DNA of 64,000 nt, taken from Pseudomonas sp. Seg1 (GTDB lineage Bacteria > Pseudomonadota > Gammaproteobacteria > Pseudomonadales > Pseudomonadaceae). The stretch lies in the NCBI RefSeq assembly GCF_018326005.1, contig NZ_AP021903.1, positions 2,947,501 to 3,011,500 of the forward strand, read 5' to 3'. A program made the position numbers and the translations under genes. The notes below the pieces were generated by a model that searched no databases, had not been told where the DNA came from, and was given only the letters and a program-made list of their open reading frames with translations. Positions 12,414 through 20,731 of this stretch are shown here, piece by piece (position 1 is the first letter of the stretch; every line of letters begins with the position of its first letter).

Positions 12414-13088
12414 TCATCCAGCGACACGAAACGTCAGATTGATCCGTTGTTCGCCGAGGCGCGGGTGCCGGCCCTGGCGGATCGGCAACACACCATGAAA
12501 GCGCAAGCGATCAACGCCGCCCCAGATCACCATATCGCCATGCAACAACGGGATCCGCCGGGTCTTGTCGCTGCGAGCGAAACCGCCGAACAGGAACATG
12601 GCCGGCAAGCCCAGCGACAGCGAAACGATCGGCGCTGCGTAGGCATTTTCGTCTTTGTCCTGATGCAATGACATCTTGGCGCCGGGGACATAGCGGTTGA
12701 TCAGGCAGGAATCAGCCTTGAAACCTGCAAACCCGGCTTCCTGCGCCGCCGAGTGCGCCAAATCGGCAAACACCAGAGGCATCTGCGGCCAGGGCTGTCC
12801 GCTGAGCGGATCAACGCGCGAGTAACGATAGCCGCTGCGATCAGTGATCCAGCCCAGTTCCCCGCAACTGCTGGTGCCCACGGACATACTGAATCCGCCC
12901 GGTGTGACCATGTGGCGGAGCGGGGCCGCGATGAGAATGCTGTCCAGCGCTGGCAGCAATTGATCGATCAGCGGCAGCGCAAACCCGCGCAGCACCCACG
13001 ATTGTTCGCCAATTTGCTCGGCGCGGGGCTGCTGTACAGGTTCGTTGCCGGCGAACAGATCGAAAGTGTGCGGGTACATGGCGGTCAT
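12414..13088 (-). CDS. alkB: AlkB DNA/RNA alkylation-damage dioxygenase
   Basis: A 224-residue Fe(II)/2-oxoglutarate dioxygenase that removes 1-methyladenine and 3-methylcytosine lesions by oxidative demethylation. The iron triad is His142-x-Asp144 (SLHQDKDE) and His197 (FHGVLP); Arg214 and Arg220 in RINLTFR bind 2-oxoglutarate. The ATG at 13088 overlaps the stop of the upstream 2OG-oxygenase gene (ATGA), which fixes both start and operon. A second ATG four codons in is possible. It is separated from ada by 87 bases that hold ada's own putative operator. Confidence 0.94.
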   Translation of the reverse strand: MTAMYPHTFDLFAGNEPVQQPRAEQIGEQSWVLRGFALPLIDQLLPALDSILIAAPLRHMVTPGGFSMSVGTSSCGELGWITDRSGYRYSRVDPLSGQPWPQMPLVFADLAHSAAQEAGFAGFKADSCLINRYVPGAKMSLHQDKDENAYAAPIVSLSLGLPAMFLFGGFARSDKTRRIPLLHGDMVIWGGVDRLRFHGVLPIRQGRHPRLGEQRINLTFRVAG

Positions 13089-13795
13089 TGGGCGTCGTGG
13101 AAGATGATGCCTAGGGTATGCCTTTTTCCACTGTGCAGGCGACTGACGCCATGACGCAGCGTCACCCGGTAGTCGCCACGCCCGCCCTGAATCGGGCGCT
13201 GATTCACGGCAAAAATCACTGCGTCGCCTTTCCTCAGGTCCAGCACCTGCGGCCGGGATTGCATGCGCGGACGTTGCTCGGTCAGCACGAACTCGCCACC
13301 GGTAAAGTCTTCCCCCGGTTCTGACAGAAGAATCGCTACTTGCAGCGGAAACACCAGTTCGCCGTACAGATCCTGATGCAGGCAGTTGTAGTCCTGTGGA
13401 CCGTATTGCAATAGCAGTGGAGTAGGGCGTACCTGGCCGGCGGCATGACAGCACCGAAGAAATTCGTCATGGCTCGGCGGGAAACGAGTGGCCAGGTGCA
13501 TCCGTTCATACCAGCGGTTGGCTACTGCCACCAAGCGCGGATACAGCGCGGTACGCAGGCGTTCCACGGCGGTCGGGAGGGGATAGCTAAAATACTTGTA
13601 CTCGCCGCGACCGAACCCGTGGCGGGCCATGATGACCTGCGATCGAAACGGTTCGGCCTGTGGGTACAGCGCGCTCAGGCGATCACAGCTCTCGGCCAGC
13701 AGCAGATTGCGAATGATGGCGCAGCCGTCCTGATCCAGCTGCTGTTCCAGGCTCGCCCAATCGAGCGAATCCAGCCGGGAGGGTGACATCGACAT
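13085..13795 (-). CDS. 2OG-Fe(II) oxygenase, co-transcribed with alkB
   Basis: A 236-residue 2-oxoglutarate oxygenase. The iron site is HQDLYGELVFP (His-x-Asp) and, near the end, a distal His in VTLRHGVSRLHSG; Arg in SGKRHTLGIIFHDA is the likely 2OG ligand. GEDFTGGEFVLTEQ is typical of the prolyl-4-hydroxylase-like branch. Its substrate is not known. Being the first gene of an operon with alkB, and sharing an operator-like motif with ada, argues for a role in the alkylation response. The start at 13795 has GGAG 8 bases upstream. Confidence 0.85.
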   Translation of the reverse strand: MSMSPSRLDSLDWASLEQQLDQDGCAIIRNLLLAESCDRLSALYPQAEPFRSQVIMARHGFGRGEYKYFSYPLPTAVERLRTALYPRLVAVANRWYERMHLATRFPPSHDEFLRCCHAAGQVRPTPLLLQYGPQDYNCLHQDLYGELVFPLQVAILLSEPGEDFTGGEFVLTEQRPRMQSRPQVLDLRKGDAVIFAVNQRPIQGGRGDYRVTLRHGVSRLHSGKRHTLGIIFHDAQ

Positions 13796-13851
13796 GCTGA
13801 CTCCGTTGACTCAAGGTCGAGGCAGTCAGTCTATGCGGGCCCTTGCGGCAG

Positions 13852-13877
13852 AACACTCCGCCGCTTGCGGTCGAACT
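13852..13877 (-). promoter_or_regulatory. Putative Ada operator upstream of the 2OG-oxygenase/alkB operon
   Basis: Second copy of AGTT-N-GACCGCAAG-N3-CGGAGTGTT on the minus strand, 57 bp before the operon start. All 22 defined positions match the ada copy. A partial repeat of the CTTGCGGnnGAAC core also lies at 13842-13854. Confidence 0.6.
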
Positions 13878-13889
13878 CGTTTCGGTGCG

Positions 13890-14066
13890 TTACAGCGCTT
13901 TGCTGACGGCGATATCGGTGATCACGTCGTCGCTCTGGCCGTGAATGGCGTCGAGAGCAGCCTTGGCTTCTTCTGCGGTGCCATTTTCCAGTTGCGCGAA
14001 CTCGAAACGGCGCTCACCGTTGAGTTTGTACTTGATGACGTATTTGGTCGTTTGGGCCACGGTCAT
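13890..14066 (-). CDS. Small conserved protein, unknown function
   Basis: A 58-residue protein. The ATG at 14066 is chosen with AGGTG close upstream; a GTG two codons earlier overlaps that ribosome site and is less likely. The protein alternates beta-like and helical segments (KYVIKYKLNGERRFEFAQL, then EEAKAALDAIHG), a compact ferredoxin-like or DsrE-sized pattern, but I cannot name a family. It sits 28 bases after the DUF1883 gene in the same direction and is probably co-transcribed with it. Confidence 0.65.
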   Translation of the reverse strand: MTVAQTTKYVIKYKLNGERRFEFAQLENGTAEEAKAALDAIHGQSDDVITDIAVSKAL

Positions 14067-14094
14067 GTTCACCTGTGTAAATGGGCGGGGCGGC

Positions 14095-14397
14095 TCAGCT
14101 GAGTTTGGTGCTGGAGCGGCGGATGATCTTGATCGAATGCGTCAGCGTCGGTTTGCGCGTCACGCTGATCGCTCGGCGGTTGACGGTGTCGATGGTGATG
14201 TTCCAGAAACCGGTACTCGGCGCAGTGATACGGGCCGGGAACGTGTCGAAAGCGCCGCCGTGGTAGGTGTGACGACCACCATTTTTGAAGCTGCGGAAGT
14301 TGGCGTCGTTCATCAGACGGATGTTGCACATTTGCGAGCATTGGATGACGACGATGTCGTCTTCGTTGAGGTGCTCGCGCTGGTGAATGAATTTCAT
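14095..14397 (-). CDS. DUF1883 domain protein
   Basis: A 100-residue protein beginning MKFIHQREHLNEDDIVVIQ, the typical start of DUF1883 proteins; GGAGGCG precedes the ATG. The rest follows the family (CNIRLMNDANF, GGRHTYHGGAFDTFPA, GFWNITIDT), a beta-sandwich of unknown role. In some bacteria the domain is fused to TIR-like or other signalling domains; here it is alone. First gene of a likely two-gene operon with the 58-residue protein. Confidence 0.82.
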   Translation of the reverse strand: MKFIHQREHLNEDDIVVIQCSQMCNIRLMNDANFRSFKNGGRHTYHGGAFDTFPARITAPSTGFWNITIDTVNRRAISVTRKPTLTHSIKIIRRSSTKLS

Positions 14398-14607
14398 GGG
14401 CGCCTCCAGAAGGGCTTTTTCTACAAAATCAAAACGATAGCTTGTAATTGCGCGCAGTTTATCAGCCCGCACGGGTTATTATCTGGCCGTCGGGCGTCGG
14501 TTTGACAATTTTGAACAGATATTCGCAATTGGATGCGGGTTAAATGCAGAAGGCCCCGGAGAAAAACGGCATTTGTGCTGTCGGACGGTCTTTAACGGAG
14601 GTTTTGT

Positions 14608-14964
14608 ATGAAGTGGGGTGTGGTGTGTCTGCCGTTGGTTTTAGCAGTGGGTGGTTGTGCGAGTGTTTCCGAGATCAATGAAACGCTACCCACCATGAGC
14701 GTGATCTCCGGCAAAAAACCCCAAGAGTATGCGCAGTGCCTGACTGAAAAGCTCGCCAACAGCCGCGGCGCGCTGCAAATGCAGCCGCACAAGGACGGCG
14801 TTCGCGTGATTGTCCCGGGCAAACTGTCGTCAGGCCCGGCCGCCGTGTTTGATATCGAAGATCGCTCCGGTGGCAGCGCGATCAAGCTGCATGAGCGCAT
14901 GTCCAATGTGCCAGTGCGCCCGCGTGATGTGCGTAACGCCGCCAACGCCTGCATTTCCGGCTGA
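14608..14964 (+). CDS. Small lipoprotein
   Basis: A 118-residue predicted lipoprotein. The signal peptide ends in the lipobox VGGC with Cys17 as the acylation site. Asp does not follow the Cys (ASVSE), so outer-membrane sorting is expected. The mature part has one conserved-looking Cys in EYAQCLTEKL and another at the C-terminus (NACISG) that could form a disulfide. TAACGGAGG gives a strong ribosome site. A hairpin terminator follows at 14989. Function unknown. Confidence 0.78.
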   Translation: MKWGVVCLPLVLAVGGCASVSEINETLPTMSVISGKKPQEYAQCLTEKLANSRGALQMQPHKDGVRVIVPGKLSSGPAAVFDIEDRSGGSAIKLHERMSNVPVRPRDVRNAANACISG

Positions 14965-14988
14965 TAGACTACAGGTCATCAGCATCAG

Positions 14989-15020
14989 TGCCGTCACAGT
15001 CATGCTGCGACGGCATTTTT
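14989..15020 (+). terminator. Terminator after the small lipoprotein gene
   Basis: Stem TGCCGTC / GACGGCA followed by TTTTTATTT, 25 bases after the lipoprotein stop codon. Confidence 0.75.
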
Positions 15021-15035
15021 ATTTCTGGAGTCGCG

Positions 15036-15266
15036 ATGAAGCGAGAGCAAGTACGAGAGCGCCATGTAGAGGGCCTGATCTCTGCCACCCATGTCATCCA
15101 GAACCCGGCGAATTCGGGGGAGTGGATCGTGTTTTTCAAGAAAAGCGCCGGGCGCAGTTATTTCCTGGTGGACGATAACGACGAAGTCGAGTCATTCAAT
15201 CGGCTCGACGATCTGATCGAAGTCGTGCGCGGGCTCGGGATCAAGTTCGCTGAAATCCACATGTAG
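15036..15266 (+). CDS. Small conserved protein, unknown function
   Basis: A 76-residue protein starting at the ATG at 15036 with TGGAG upstream. It contains GEWIVFFKKSAGRSYFLVDD followed by an acidic helix (SFNRLDDLIEVVRGLGIKF), a pattern of a short beta-hairpin plus helix. No signal peptide. It is preceded by the terminator of the lipoprotein gene, so it likely uses its own promoter or read-through. Family not recognised. Confidence 0.65.
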   Translation: MKREQVRERHVEGLISATHVIQNPANSGEWIVFFKKSAGRSYFLVDDNDEVESFNRLDDLIEVVRGLGIKFAEIHM

Positions 15267-15269
15267 CGT

Positions 15270-15557
15270 CTATTTGCAGACCACCACCACGCTGCGGTTC
15301 TTGTAGTTGCCGACATCGACGCCCAGGGTCTTGTCGCTTTCCTTTGAGGCCGGCGTGCCGTCAGTGCCGACGATGCGATAGCCGGTGCCGGCACATGAGG
15401 CATCCGCCTTTTCATAACAGGTGGCCCAGGAATTGGCTTCGCCGGAGCAATCGATGCTCAGGCCCTGTTCGCCGTTGTTCAGGGTGGTCGGCTGGGAGGT
15501 GGCACAGCCACTCAGTGCCAGTACCGCAATCAGTGGCAAAAATTTGTTCATGTTCAT
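15270..15557 (-). CDS. Small lipoprotein
   Basis: A 95-residue predicted lipoprotein with lipobox LSGC (Cys18) after a short hydrophobic stretch. The mature part has four further cysteines (IDCSG, ATCYEK, ASCAG and the C-terminal VCK), enough for two disulfides in the periplasm. The GTGYRIVGTDG segment recurs in small periplasmic Pseudomonas proteins. The gene converges on the 76-residue gene, with 3 bases between their stops. Function unknown. Confidence 0.75.
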   Translation of the reverse strand: MNMNKFLPLIAVLALSGCATSQPTTLNNGEQGLSIDCSGEANSWATCYEKADASCAGTGYRIVGTDGTPASKESDKTLGVDVGNYKNRSVVVVCK

Positions 15558-15649
15558 GGTTTGTCGTCTTCAGCGTGGGGGACTAGACGCTCTGACAGCG
15601 CCAGTGTGAAAAGGTTATAGCGATTGGCCACTTGTTTGCACATGAGCAC

Positions 15650-15677
15650 AAAAAAGCCCTGCGCAAGGGCAGGGCTT
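15650..15677 (-). terminator. Terminator of the 61-residue protein gene
   Basis: On the minus strand AAGCCCTG / CAGGGCTT form a stem followed by TTTTTTG, 17 bases after the stop at 15694. Confidence 0.8.
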
Positions 15678-15693
15678 GAGCATGTGCAGCCGA

Positions 15694-15879
15694 TCAGTCT
15701 TGATCTTTGCCACGGCGTTTTGCTGATGCCGGGGTGTCGGTGAACACCGCTGCTACATCAGTCGCCATCTGCTCGCTGTCGAAAGGCCCTGCGATGTGTT
15801 CGCCATTGGTAGTGGTCAGCGTCCACTTGCCGTCCTTCTTGTCGATCACATACCCGTTGACGATTTTAACTGCGGCCAT
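15694..15879 (-). CDS. Small conserved protein, unknown function
   Basis: A 61-residue protein from the ATG at 15879. The first half reads as a beta-hairpin repeat (VNGYVIDKKDGKWTLTTTNG) and resembles a small WG/tryptophan-hairpin module; the C-terminus is basic (ASAKRRGKDQD). It is followed by a clear terminator, which supports it as a transcribed gene. No function can be assigned. Confidence 0.62.
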   Translation of the reverse strand: MAAVKIVNGYVIDKKDGKWTLTTTNGEHIAGPFDSEQMATDVAAVFTDTPASAKRRGKDQD

Positions 15880-16137
15880 CTATTTGTCTCGTTCACTGGT
15901 TCAAAGGCGCCATGATACCGGCAAATGCTCGCATTGGGGGGCGATGAGCGTATGGTGAACCGGTCAAGCGGCATCTTTGAGCTACGCTGATTTCGCGGTT
16001 CACCTTCGCCGATGGAACTATCGGCGAGAATATTTCTCTATGTTGGCATCGGTTAGCCAGTGCGGGGCATTGTAAGGTGCGCGCCGCCTGATTAGACTGC
16101 GCCGAAACTCGTACACACAGCCCTTTCAAGGACTTAT

Positions 16138-16977
16138 ATGATCAAGAAATGCTTGTTCCCAGCAGCCGGTTACGGTACTCGCTTCCTGCCAGCGACTAAA
16201 GCCATGCCTAAAGAAATGCTGCCGGTGGTAAACAAGCCACTGATCCAGTACGGCGTTGAAGAAGCTCTGGACGCTGGCCTGACTGAAATCTCCATCGTTA
16301 CCGGTCGTGGCAAGCGTGCCCTGGAAGACCACTTCGACATCAGCTACGAGCTGGAAAACCAGATCAAAGGTACCGACAAAGAGAAATACCTGGTCGGCAT
16401 CCGCAAGCTGCTGGACGAGTGCTCGTTCTCCTACACCCGTCAGACCGAAATGAAAGGTCTGGGCCACGCGATCCTGACCGGTCGTCCGCTGATCGGTGAC
16501 GAACCGTTCGCCGTGGTGCTGGCCGACGACTTGTGCGTCAACCTCGAAGGCGACGGCGTGCTGACCCAGATGGTCAAGCTGTACAAGCAGTTCCGCTGCT
16601 CGATCATCGCCATCCAGGAAGTCGATCCACAGGAAACCAGCAAGTACGGCGTCATCGCCGGCGAGATGATCCGTGACGACATCTACCGCGTACATAGCAT
16701 GGTCGAGAAGCCAAAGCCGGAAGACGCGCCGTCGAACCTGGCGATCATCGGTCGTTACATCCTGACCCCGGACATCTTTGACCTGATCGAACAGACCGAG
16801 CCAGGCAAGGGTGGCGAAATCCAGATCACCGACGCCCTGATGAAACAAGCCCAGAACGGCTGCGTCATGGCCTACAAGTTCAAAGGCAAGCGTTTCGACT
16901 GCGGTGGTGCTGAAGGCTACATCGAAGCGACCAACTTCTGCTTCGAGAACTTCTACAAGACTGGCAAGGCTTACTAA
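16138..16977 (+). CDS. galU: UTP-glucose-1-phosphate uridylyltransferase GalU
   Basis: A 279-residue nucleotidyltransferase making UDP-glucose for lipopolysaccharide, exopolysaccharide and trehalose synthesis. The N-terminal signature FPAAGYGTRFLPATKAMPKE binds UTP; VVLADDLCVN gives the metal-binding acidic residue; EKPKPEDAPSNLAIIGRYIL and KRFDCGGAEGYIEA complete the active site. AAGGAC precedes the ATG. It is followed by its own terminator. Codon use is strongly biased, as for a well-expressed housekeeping gene. Confidence 0.97.
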   Translation: MIKKCLFPAAGYGTRFLPATKAMPKEMLPVVNKPLIQYGVEEALDAGLTEISIVTGRGKRALEDHFDISYELENQIKGTDKEKYLVGIRKLLDECSFSYTRQTEMKGLGHAILTGRPLIGDEPFAVVLADDLCVNLEGDGVLTQMVKLYKQFRCSIIAIQEVDPQETSKYGVIAGEMIRDDIYRVHSMVEKPKPEDAPSNLAIIGRYILTPDIFDLIEQTEPGKGGEIQITDALMKQAQNGCVMAYKFKGKRFDCGGAEGYIEATNFCFENFYKTGKAY

Positions 16978-16999
16978 GAGCGCTTGATCCGGTTGTAAT

Positions 17000-17030
17000 G
17001 AAAAGCCACCTTCGGGTGGCTTTTTCATTT
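17000..17030 (+). terminator. Terminator of galU
   Basis: AAAAGCCACC-TTCG-GGTGGCTTTTT: a seven-base-pair stem with a TTCG loop and a T tract, 22 bases after galU. Confidence 0.9.
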
Positions 17031-17106
17031 TCCGCCCCTATATGGATAGCAGTGCTTGCCCAATGGATGACGGCGGGTATGCTGATCGCCTGCCGAGGAG
17101 ATAGAA

Positions 17107-18465
17107 ATGGCCTACGATTTTGACCTTTATGTGATTGGTGCCGGTTCCGGCGGTGTGCGGGCTGCACGGTTTGCGGCCGGTTTTGGCGCGAAAGTGGCGG
17201 TGGCTGAGAGCCGTTATCTGGGTGGTACTTGTGTCAATGTCGGCTGCGTGCCGAAAAAATTGTTGGTCTACGGCGCGCACTTTGCTGAAGATTTTGAGCA
17301 GGCATCCGGTTTCGGCTGGAGCCTGGGCGAAGCCAATTTCGATTGGGCGACGCTGATTGCCAACAAGGATCGCGAGATCAATCGCCTCAACGGCATTTAC
17401 CGCAACCTGTTGGTCAACAGCGGCGTGACCTTGCATGAAGCGCACGCGAAGATCACCGGCCCGCACGAGGTTGAGGTGAATGGCGAGCGCTTCACCGCGA
17501 AAAACATTCTGATCGCCACCGGTGGTTGGCCGCAGATTCCGGAAATTCCGGGGCGCGAGCATGCGATCGGTTCGAACGAAGCGTTTTTCCTGAAAGAACT
17601 GCCTAAGCGGGTATTGGTCGTGGGTGGTGGTTACATCGCGGTCGAATTTGCCGGGATCTTCCATGGTCTTGGCGCAAACACCACACTGCTGTATCGCGGT
17701 GATTTGTTCTTGCGGGGCTTCGATGGTTCGGTACGCAAGCATTTGCAGGAAGAGCTGACCAAGCGCGGCCTGGATCTGCAGTTCAATGCTGACATCGCGC
17801 GAATCGACAAGCAGGCCGATGGCAGTCTGAAAGCCACGCTCAAGGATGGTCGCGAGCTGGAAGCGGATTGCATCTTCTACGCCACCGGTCGCCGTCCGAT
17901 GCTGGACAATCTGGGGTTGGAAAACACCGATGTGCAGCTCACCGACAAGGGCTTCATCAAAGTCGACGAGCAATACCAGACCAGCGAGCCATCGATTCTG
18001 GCGCTGGGTGATGTGATCGGTCGCGTGCAATTGACGCCAGTGGCTCTCGCCGAAGGCATGGCGGTGGCACGACGCTTGTTCAAACCGGAGCAATATCGTC
18101 CGGTGGATTACAAGATGATCCCGACCGCAGTGTTCAGTCTGCCGAACATCGGCACGGTCGGCTTGACCGAAGAGGAAGCGCGCGAAGCCGGCCACGACGT
18201 GGTGATCTTCGAAAGCCGCTTCCGGCCGATGAAGCTGACCCTGACCGAATGTCAGGAAAAAACCCTGATGAAACTGGTAGTCGACGGCAAGACCGATAAA
18301 GTCCTCGGTTGCCACATGGTCGGTCCGGATGCCGGCGAAATCGTCCAGGGACTGGCGATTGCGCTGAAGGCTGGCGCGACCAAGCGTGACTTCGACGACA
18401 CAATCGGGGTGCATCCGACGGCCGCCGAAGAGTTTGTCACCATGCGTACACCGGCCGGCGCTTAA
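17107..18465 (+). CDS. gor: Glutathione-disulfide reductase
   Basis: A 452-residue FAD/NADPH disulfide reductase keeping glutathione reduced. FAD site [12 protein letters not shown]; redox-active pair Cys42-VNVG-Cys47; NADPH motif [16 protein letters not shown]-terminal HPTAAEE carries the catalytic His-Glu pair. GAGGAGAT precedes the ATG. It ends 4 bases into the convergent KfrA-like gene. With ahpC and ahpF 2-3 kb downstream this region is rich in thiol redox genes, though they are separate transcripts. Confidence 0.96.
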   Translation: MAYDFDLYVIGAGSGGVRAARFAAGFGAKVAVAESRYLGGTCVNVGCVPKKLLVYGAHFAEDFEQASGFGWSLGEANFDWATLIANKDREINRLNGIYRNLLVNSGVTLHEAHAKITGPHEVEVNGERFTAKNILIATGGWPQIPEIPGREHAIGSNEAFFLKELPKRVLVVGGGYIAVEFAGIFHGLGANTTLLYRGDLFLRGFDGSVRKHLQEELTKRGLDLQFNADIARIDKQADGSLKATLKDGRELEADCIFYATGRRPMLDNLGLENTDVQLTDKGFIKVDEQYQTSEPSILALGDVIGRVQLTPVALAEGMAVARRLFKPEQYRPVDYKMIPTAVFSLPNIGTVGLTEEEAREAGHDVVIFESRFRPMKLTLTECQEKTLMKLVVDGKTDKVLGCHMVGPDAGEIVQGLAIALKAGATKRDFDDTIGVHPTAAEEFVTMRTPAGA

Positions 18466-19478
18466 GCGTCTTTCGGTTTGGCCGAGTCTGGCGCTGCCGC
18501 GATGGTAGCTGCCAGGCGCTGGCTTTCTTCCAGGCTCGCCTGAGTGTTGCTCAATTCCTTTTTCAGTGACTGATTCAGCAGCGTTTGTTCGTCGACGCTC
18601 TGTTTGAGTGTCTGGCTTTCCAGTGTCGCCACGCGCAGCCGTTCCTGGAGGAGGGTGCGTTCGCTATCGACGCGGGCCGCTTGTTCGAGCAGTTGATCCT
18701 GACGCTGATTGCTGTGTTTGAGCTGGTCCTGCATCAGGTTCAGTTCGCGCTGGGTGCCACGGTTTTCCGTGAGCAGGCGTTCGTTGTCGCGGTGCAGTTG
18801 AGTGATTTCGTCCTGGCGTACCAGTGCACTTTGTTGTGCCTGACGCAGTTCGGCCTGAATCTGCTGCACTTGTGCTTCGTGGCGGCTCTGTTCCTGCTCG
18901 CGCTGTTCTTTGGTGGCGTTGCGGTAATGCTCCAGCGCATCGCGGGCATGCAGGTGCTTTTCTTCCAGCGACCGGATCTGCTCGTCCTTGTCCTGCAAGC
19001 GCAATTCAAAGTCTGCCAATGCCTGATTCAGACCAGCATTGCGGGTCTGTTCGGTCTGCAGCATCGAACGGGTGTTGCTCAGCGCTTCGGACTCGCGCTC
19101 CAGTGCGGCACCTTGAATGTCGTGCTCGTGTTCGAGCTTTTCCAGCGCCTGACGAGTCTGCTTCAGCTCCAACTCCAGAGCCTCGCGCTGCTCCTCAAAC
19201 TGTTCACGAGCCTGTTCGATGGGTTCTTGTGCCTGCTCTTTCAAGCGCTGAGCGAGGCGAGAGACGAGGGCGGTCAATTCATCATCGATGGGCTCTGCCG
19301 AAGCTTCTATGGGCTGAGCGCCGTCATCCAGCTCCTTCAGATAACGATGGATCGTGGTTTTCGAGCCGGTATTGCCCATTTCAATGCGTACTGCATCGAT
19401 GCTCGGGTGTTCGCCGCGGGCGAGGATCGCGGTGCGCGCGATCTGCACCAGGGCTTTGGTAATGCCGCCACGGGCCAT
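18462..19478 (-). CDS. KfrA-like DNA-binding coiled-coil protein
   Basis: A 338-residue protein. The first 60 residues ([45 protein letters not shown]) match the KfrA N-terminal DNA-binding domain, known from plasmid partition/regulatory proteins that bind their own promoter. Residues of about 65-320 are one long Gln/Glu/Leu-rich coiled coil. AGGAG lies 5 bases before the ATG. A tyrosine recombinase is transcribed divergently from a 177-bp gap with three palindromes. The gene is chromosomal here, flanked by gor and ahpC. Role unknown: autoregulation and a nucleoid or partition function are inferences. Confidence 0.8.
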   Translation of the reverse strand: MARGGITKALVQIARTAILARGEHPSIDAVRIEMGNTGSKTTIHRYLKELDDGAQPIEASAEPIDDELTALVSRLAQRLKEQAQEPIEQAREQFEEQREALELELKQTRQALEKLEHEHDIQGAALERESEALSNTRSMLQTEQTRNAGLNQALADFELRLQDKDEQIRSLEEKHLHARDALEHYRNATKEQREQEQSRHEAQVQQIQAELRQAQQSALVRQDEITQLHRDNERLLTENRGTQRELNLMQDQLKHSNQRQDQLLEQAARVDSERTLLQERLRVATLESQTLKQSVDEQTLLNQSLKKELSNTQASLEESQRLAATIAAAPDSAKPKDA

Positions 19479-19655
19479 GTGAACTCCTACGTTTACGTAC
19501 TGTGGTACATGCCACTAAAGTACGCAGTGTACCACGCTGAAAATAAAGTTAAATCTTTGATATCAAAGACGCGGGATATACTGGTATTACCCAGTGTCAT
19601 GCGGCAAAATGCGCTTCTGCATCCTTGAATCAGTACGCCTGCGAGAAAACTGCCC
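19479..19655. promoter_or_regulatory. Divergent promoter region with three palindromes
   Basis: Between the KfrA-like and recombinase genes lie GTGGTACA (19502-19509) with its inverse TGTACCAC (19528-19535), the perfect 16-mer TCTTTGATATCAAAGA (19554-19569), and ACTGG-N6-CCAGT (19580-19595). GTAC occurs four times between 19497 and 19532. These are candidate sites for the KfrA-like protein or the recombinase; function is inferred. Confidence 0.55.
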
Positions 19656-20594
19656 ATGAGCGATCTGGATCGCTATCTGCAAGCCGCCACCCGTGACAAC
19701 ACCCGCCGTAGCTATCGCGCCGCCATCGAGCATTTCGAAGTGAAGTGGGGAGGTTTCCTGCCGGCGACGGCCGATAGCGTCGCGAGGTATCTGGTGGCGC
19801 ACGCCGGAGAGCTTTCAATCAATACGCTGAAGTTGCGTCTGTCGGCGTTGGCGCAATGGCACAACAGTCAGGGTTTCGCCGATCCGACCAAAGCGCCGGT
19901 GGTGCGCAAGGTGTTCAAAGGCATTCGCGCATTGCATCCGGCGCAGGAGAAGCAGGCCGAACCTTTGCAGTTACAGGATCTGCAACGAGTGATTGACTGG
20001 CTTGAGCATGAAGCGCAAACCGCCAGAGAGCAGCAGGACCGCCCGTTACTGCTCAAGGCTTACCGTGATCGTGCATTGATTCTTCTGGGATTCTGGCGTG
20101 GCTTTCGCAGCGATGAGTTGTGTCGTCTGCAAATCGAACACGTGCAAGCGCACGCCGGCAAAGGCATTACTTTGTATTTGCCACGCAGCAAGGGTGATCG
20201 GGAAAACCTCGGGCAGACTTATCAAGCCCCGGCGCTGCTCAAACTCTGCCCGGTGCAGGCCTACATCGACTGGATTACCGAAGCGGCACTGGTGCGCGGC
20301 CCGGTTTTTCGCAGCATTGACCGCTGGGGCAATCTAAACGAGGAGGGGTTGCACGCCAACAGCATCATCCCGCTGCTGCGCCAGGCGTTGCAGCGCGCCG
20401 GCATTGCCGCCGAAAATTACACCAGCCACTCCTTGCGCCGCGGCTTTGCGACGTGGGCCCATCAAAGCGGCTGGGATCTGAAATCGTTGATGAGTTACGT
20501 CGGCTGGAAGGACATGAAGTCAGCCATGCGCTATGTTGAAGCCAGCCCCTTTCAAGGGATGGCTCGGATTACGGATAAACCGGCTTCGCCCTAG
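19656..20594 (+). CDS. Site-specific tyrosine recombinase
   Basis: A 312-residue tyrosine recombinase. Residues 1-95 are a SAM-like core-binding domain. The catalytic domain has Arg151 (GFRSDELCRLQ), Lys179 (RSKG), His258-x-x-Arg261 (SHSLRRGFATWA), Trp284 (YVGWKDM) and Tyr293 (MRYVEAS), so the full active set is intact. It cuts and rejoins DNA through a 3'-phosphotyrosine. It is not XerC or XerD by local sequence, and no prophage, integron cassette or att pair lies nearby. It is divergent from the KfrA-like gene. Substrate unknown. Confidence 0.88.
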   Translation: MSDLDRYLQAATRDNTRRSYRAAIEHFEVKWGGFLPATADSVARYLVAHAGELSINTLKLRLSALAQWHNSQGFADPTKAPVVRKVFKGIRALHPAQEKQAEPLQLQDLQRVIDWLEHEAQTAREQQDRPLLLKAYRDRALILLGFWRGFRSDELCRLQIEHVQAHAGKGITLYLPRSKGDRENLGQTYQAPALLKLCPVQAYIDWITEAALVRGPVFRSIDRWGNLNEEGLHANSIIPLLRQALQRAGIAAENYTSHSLRRGFATWAHQSGWDLKSLMSYVGWKDMKSAMRYVEASPFQGMARITDKPASP

Positions 20595-20731
20595 ATATCG
20601 TTTTCTTCTATTAATACAGTCAGCTAATAGCGAAAACAAATCAGCAGCATCAGGTTTGCCAATGAGCCATCCGTCGAGTGAGTGGGTAGGATTCACCCCA
20701 TCAACTTCACAACCCTGACGGAGAGTCATCA

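Noticed and set aside
18462..20594. Plasmid or prophage remnant suggested by KfrA plus a recombinase
   Set aside because: Flanks are housekeeping genes, composition matches the chromosome, and no replication, partition, phage or tRNA att features are present.
20591..20635. Possible OxyR site upstream of ahpC (GATA, CTAT and ATAG elements)
   Set aside because: The elements do not have the 7-base spacing of the four-part OxyR site; CTAT and ATAG are 15 bases apart. The match is too loose to annotate.
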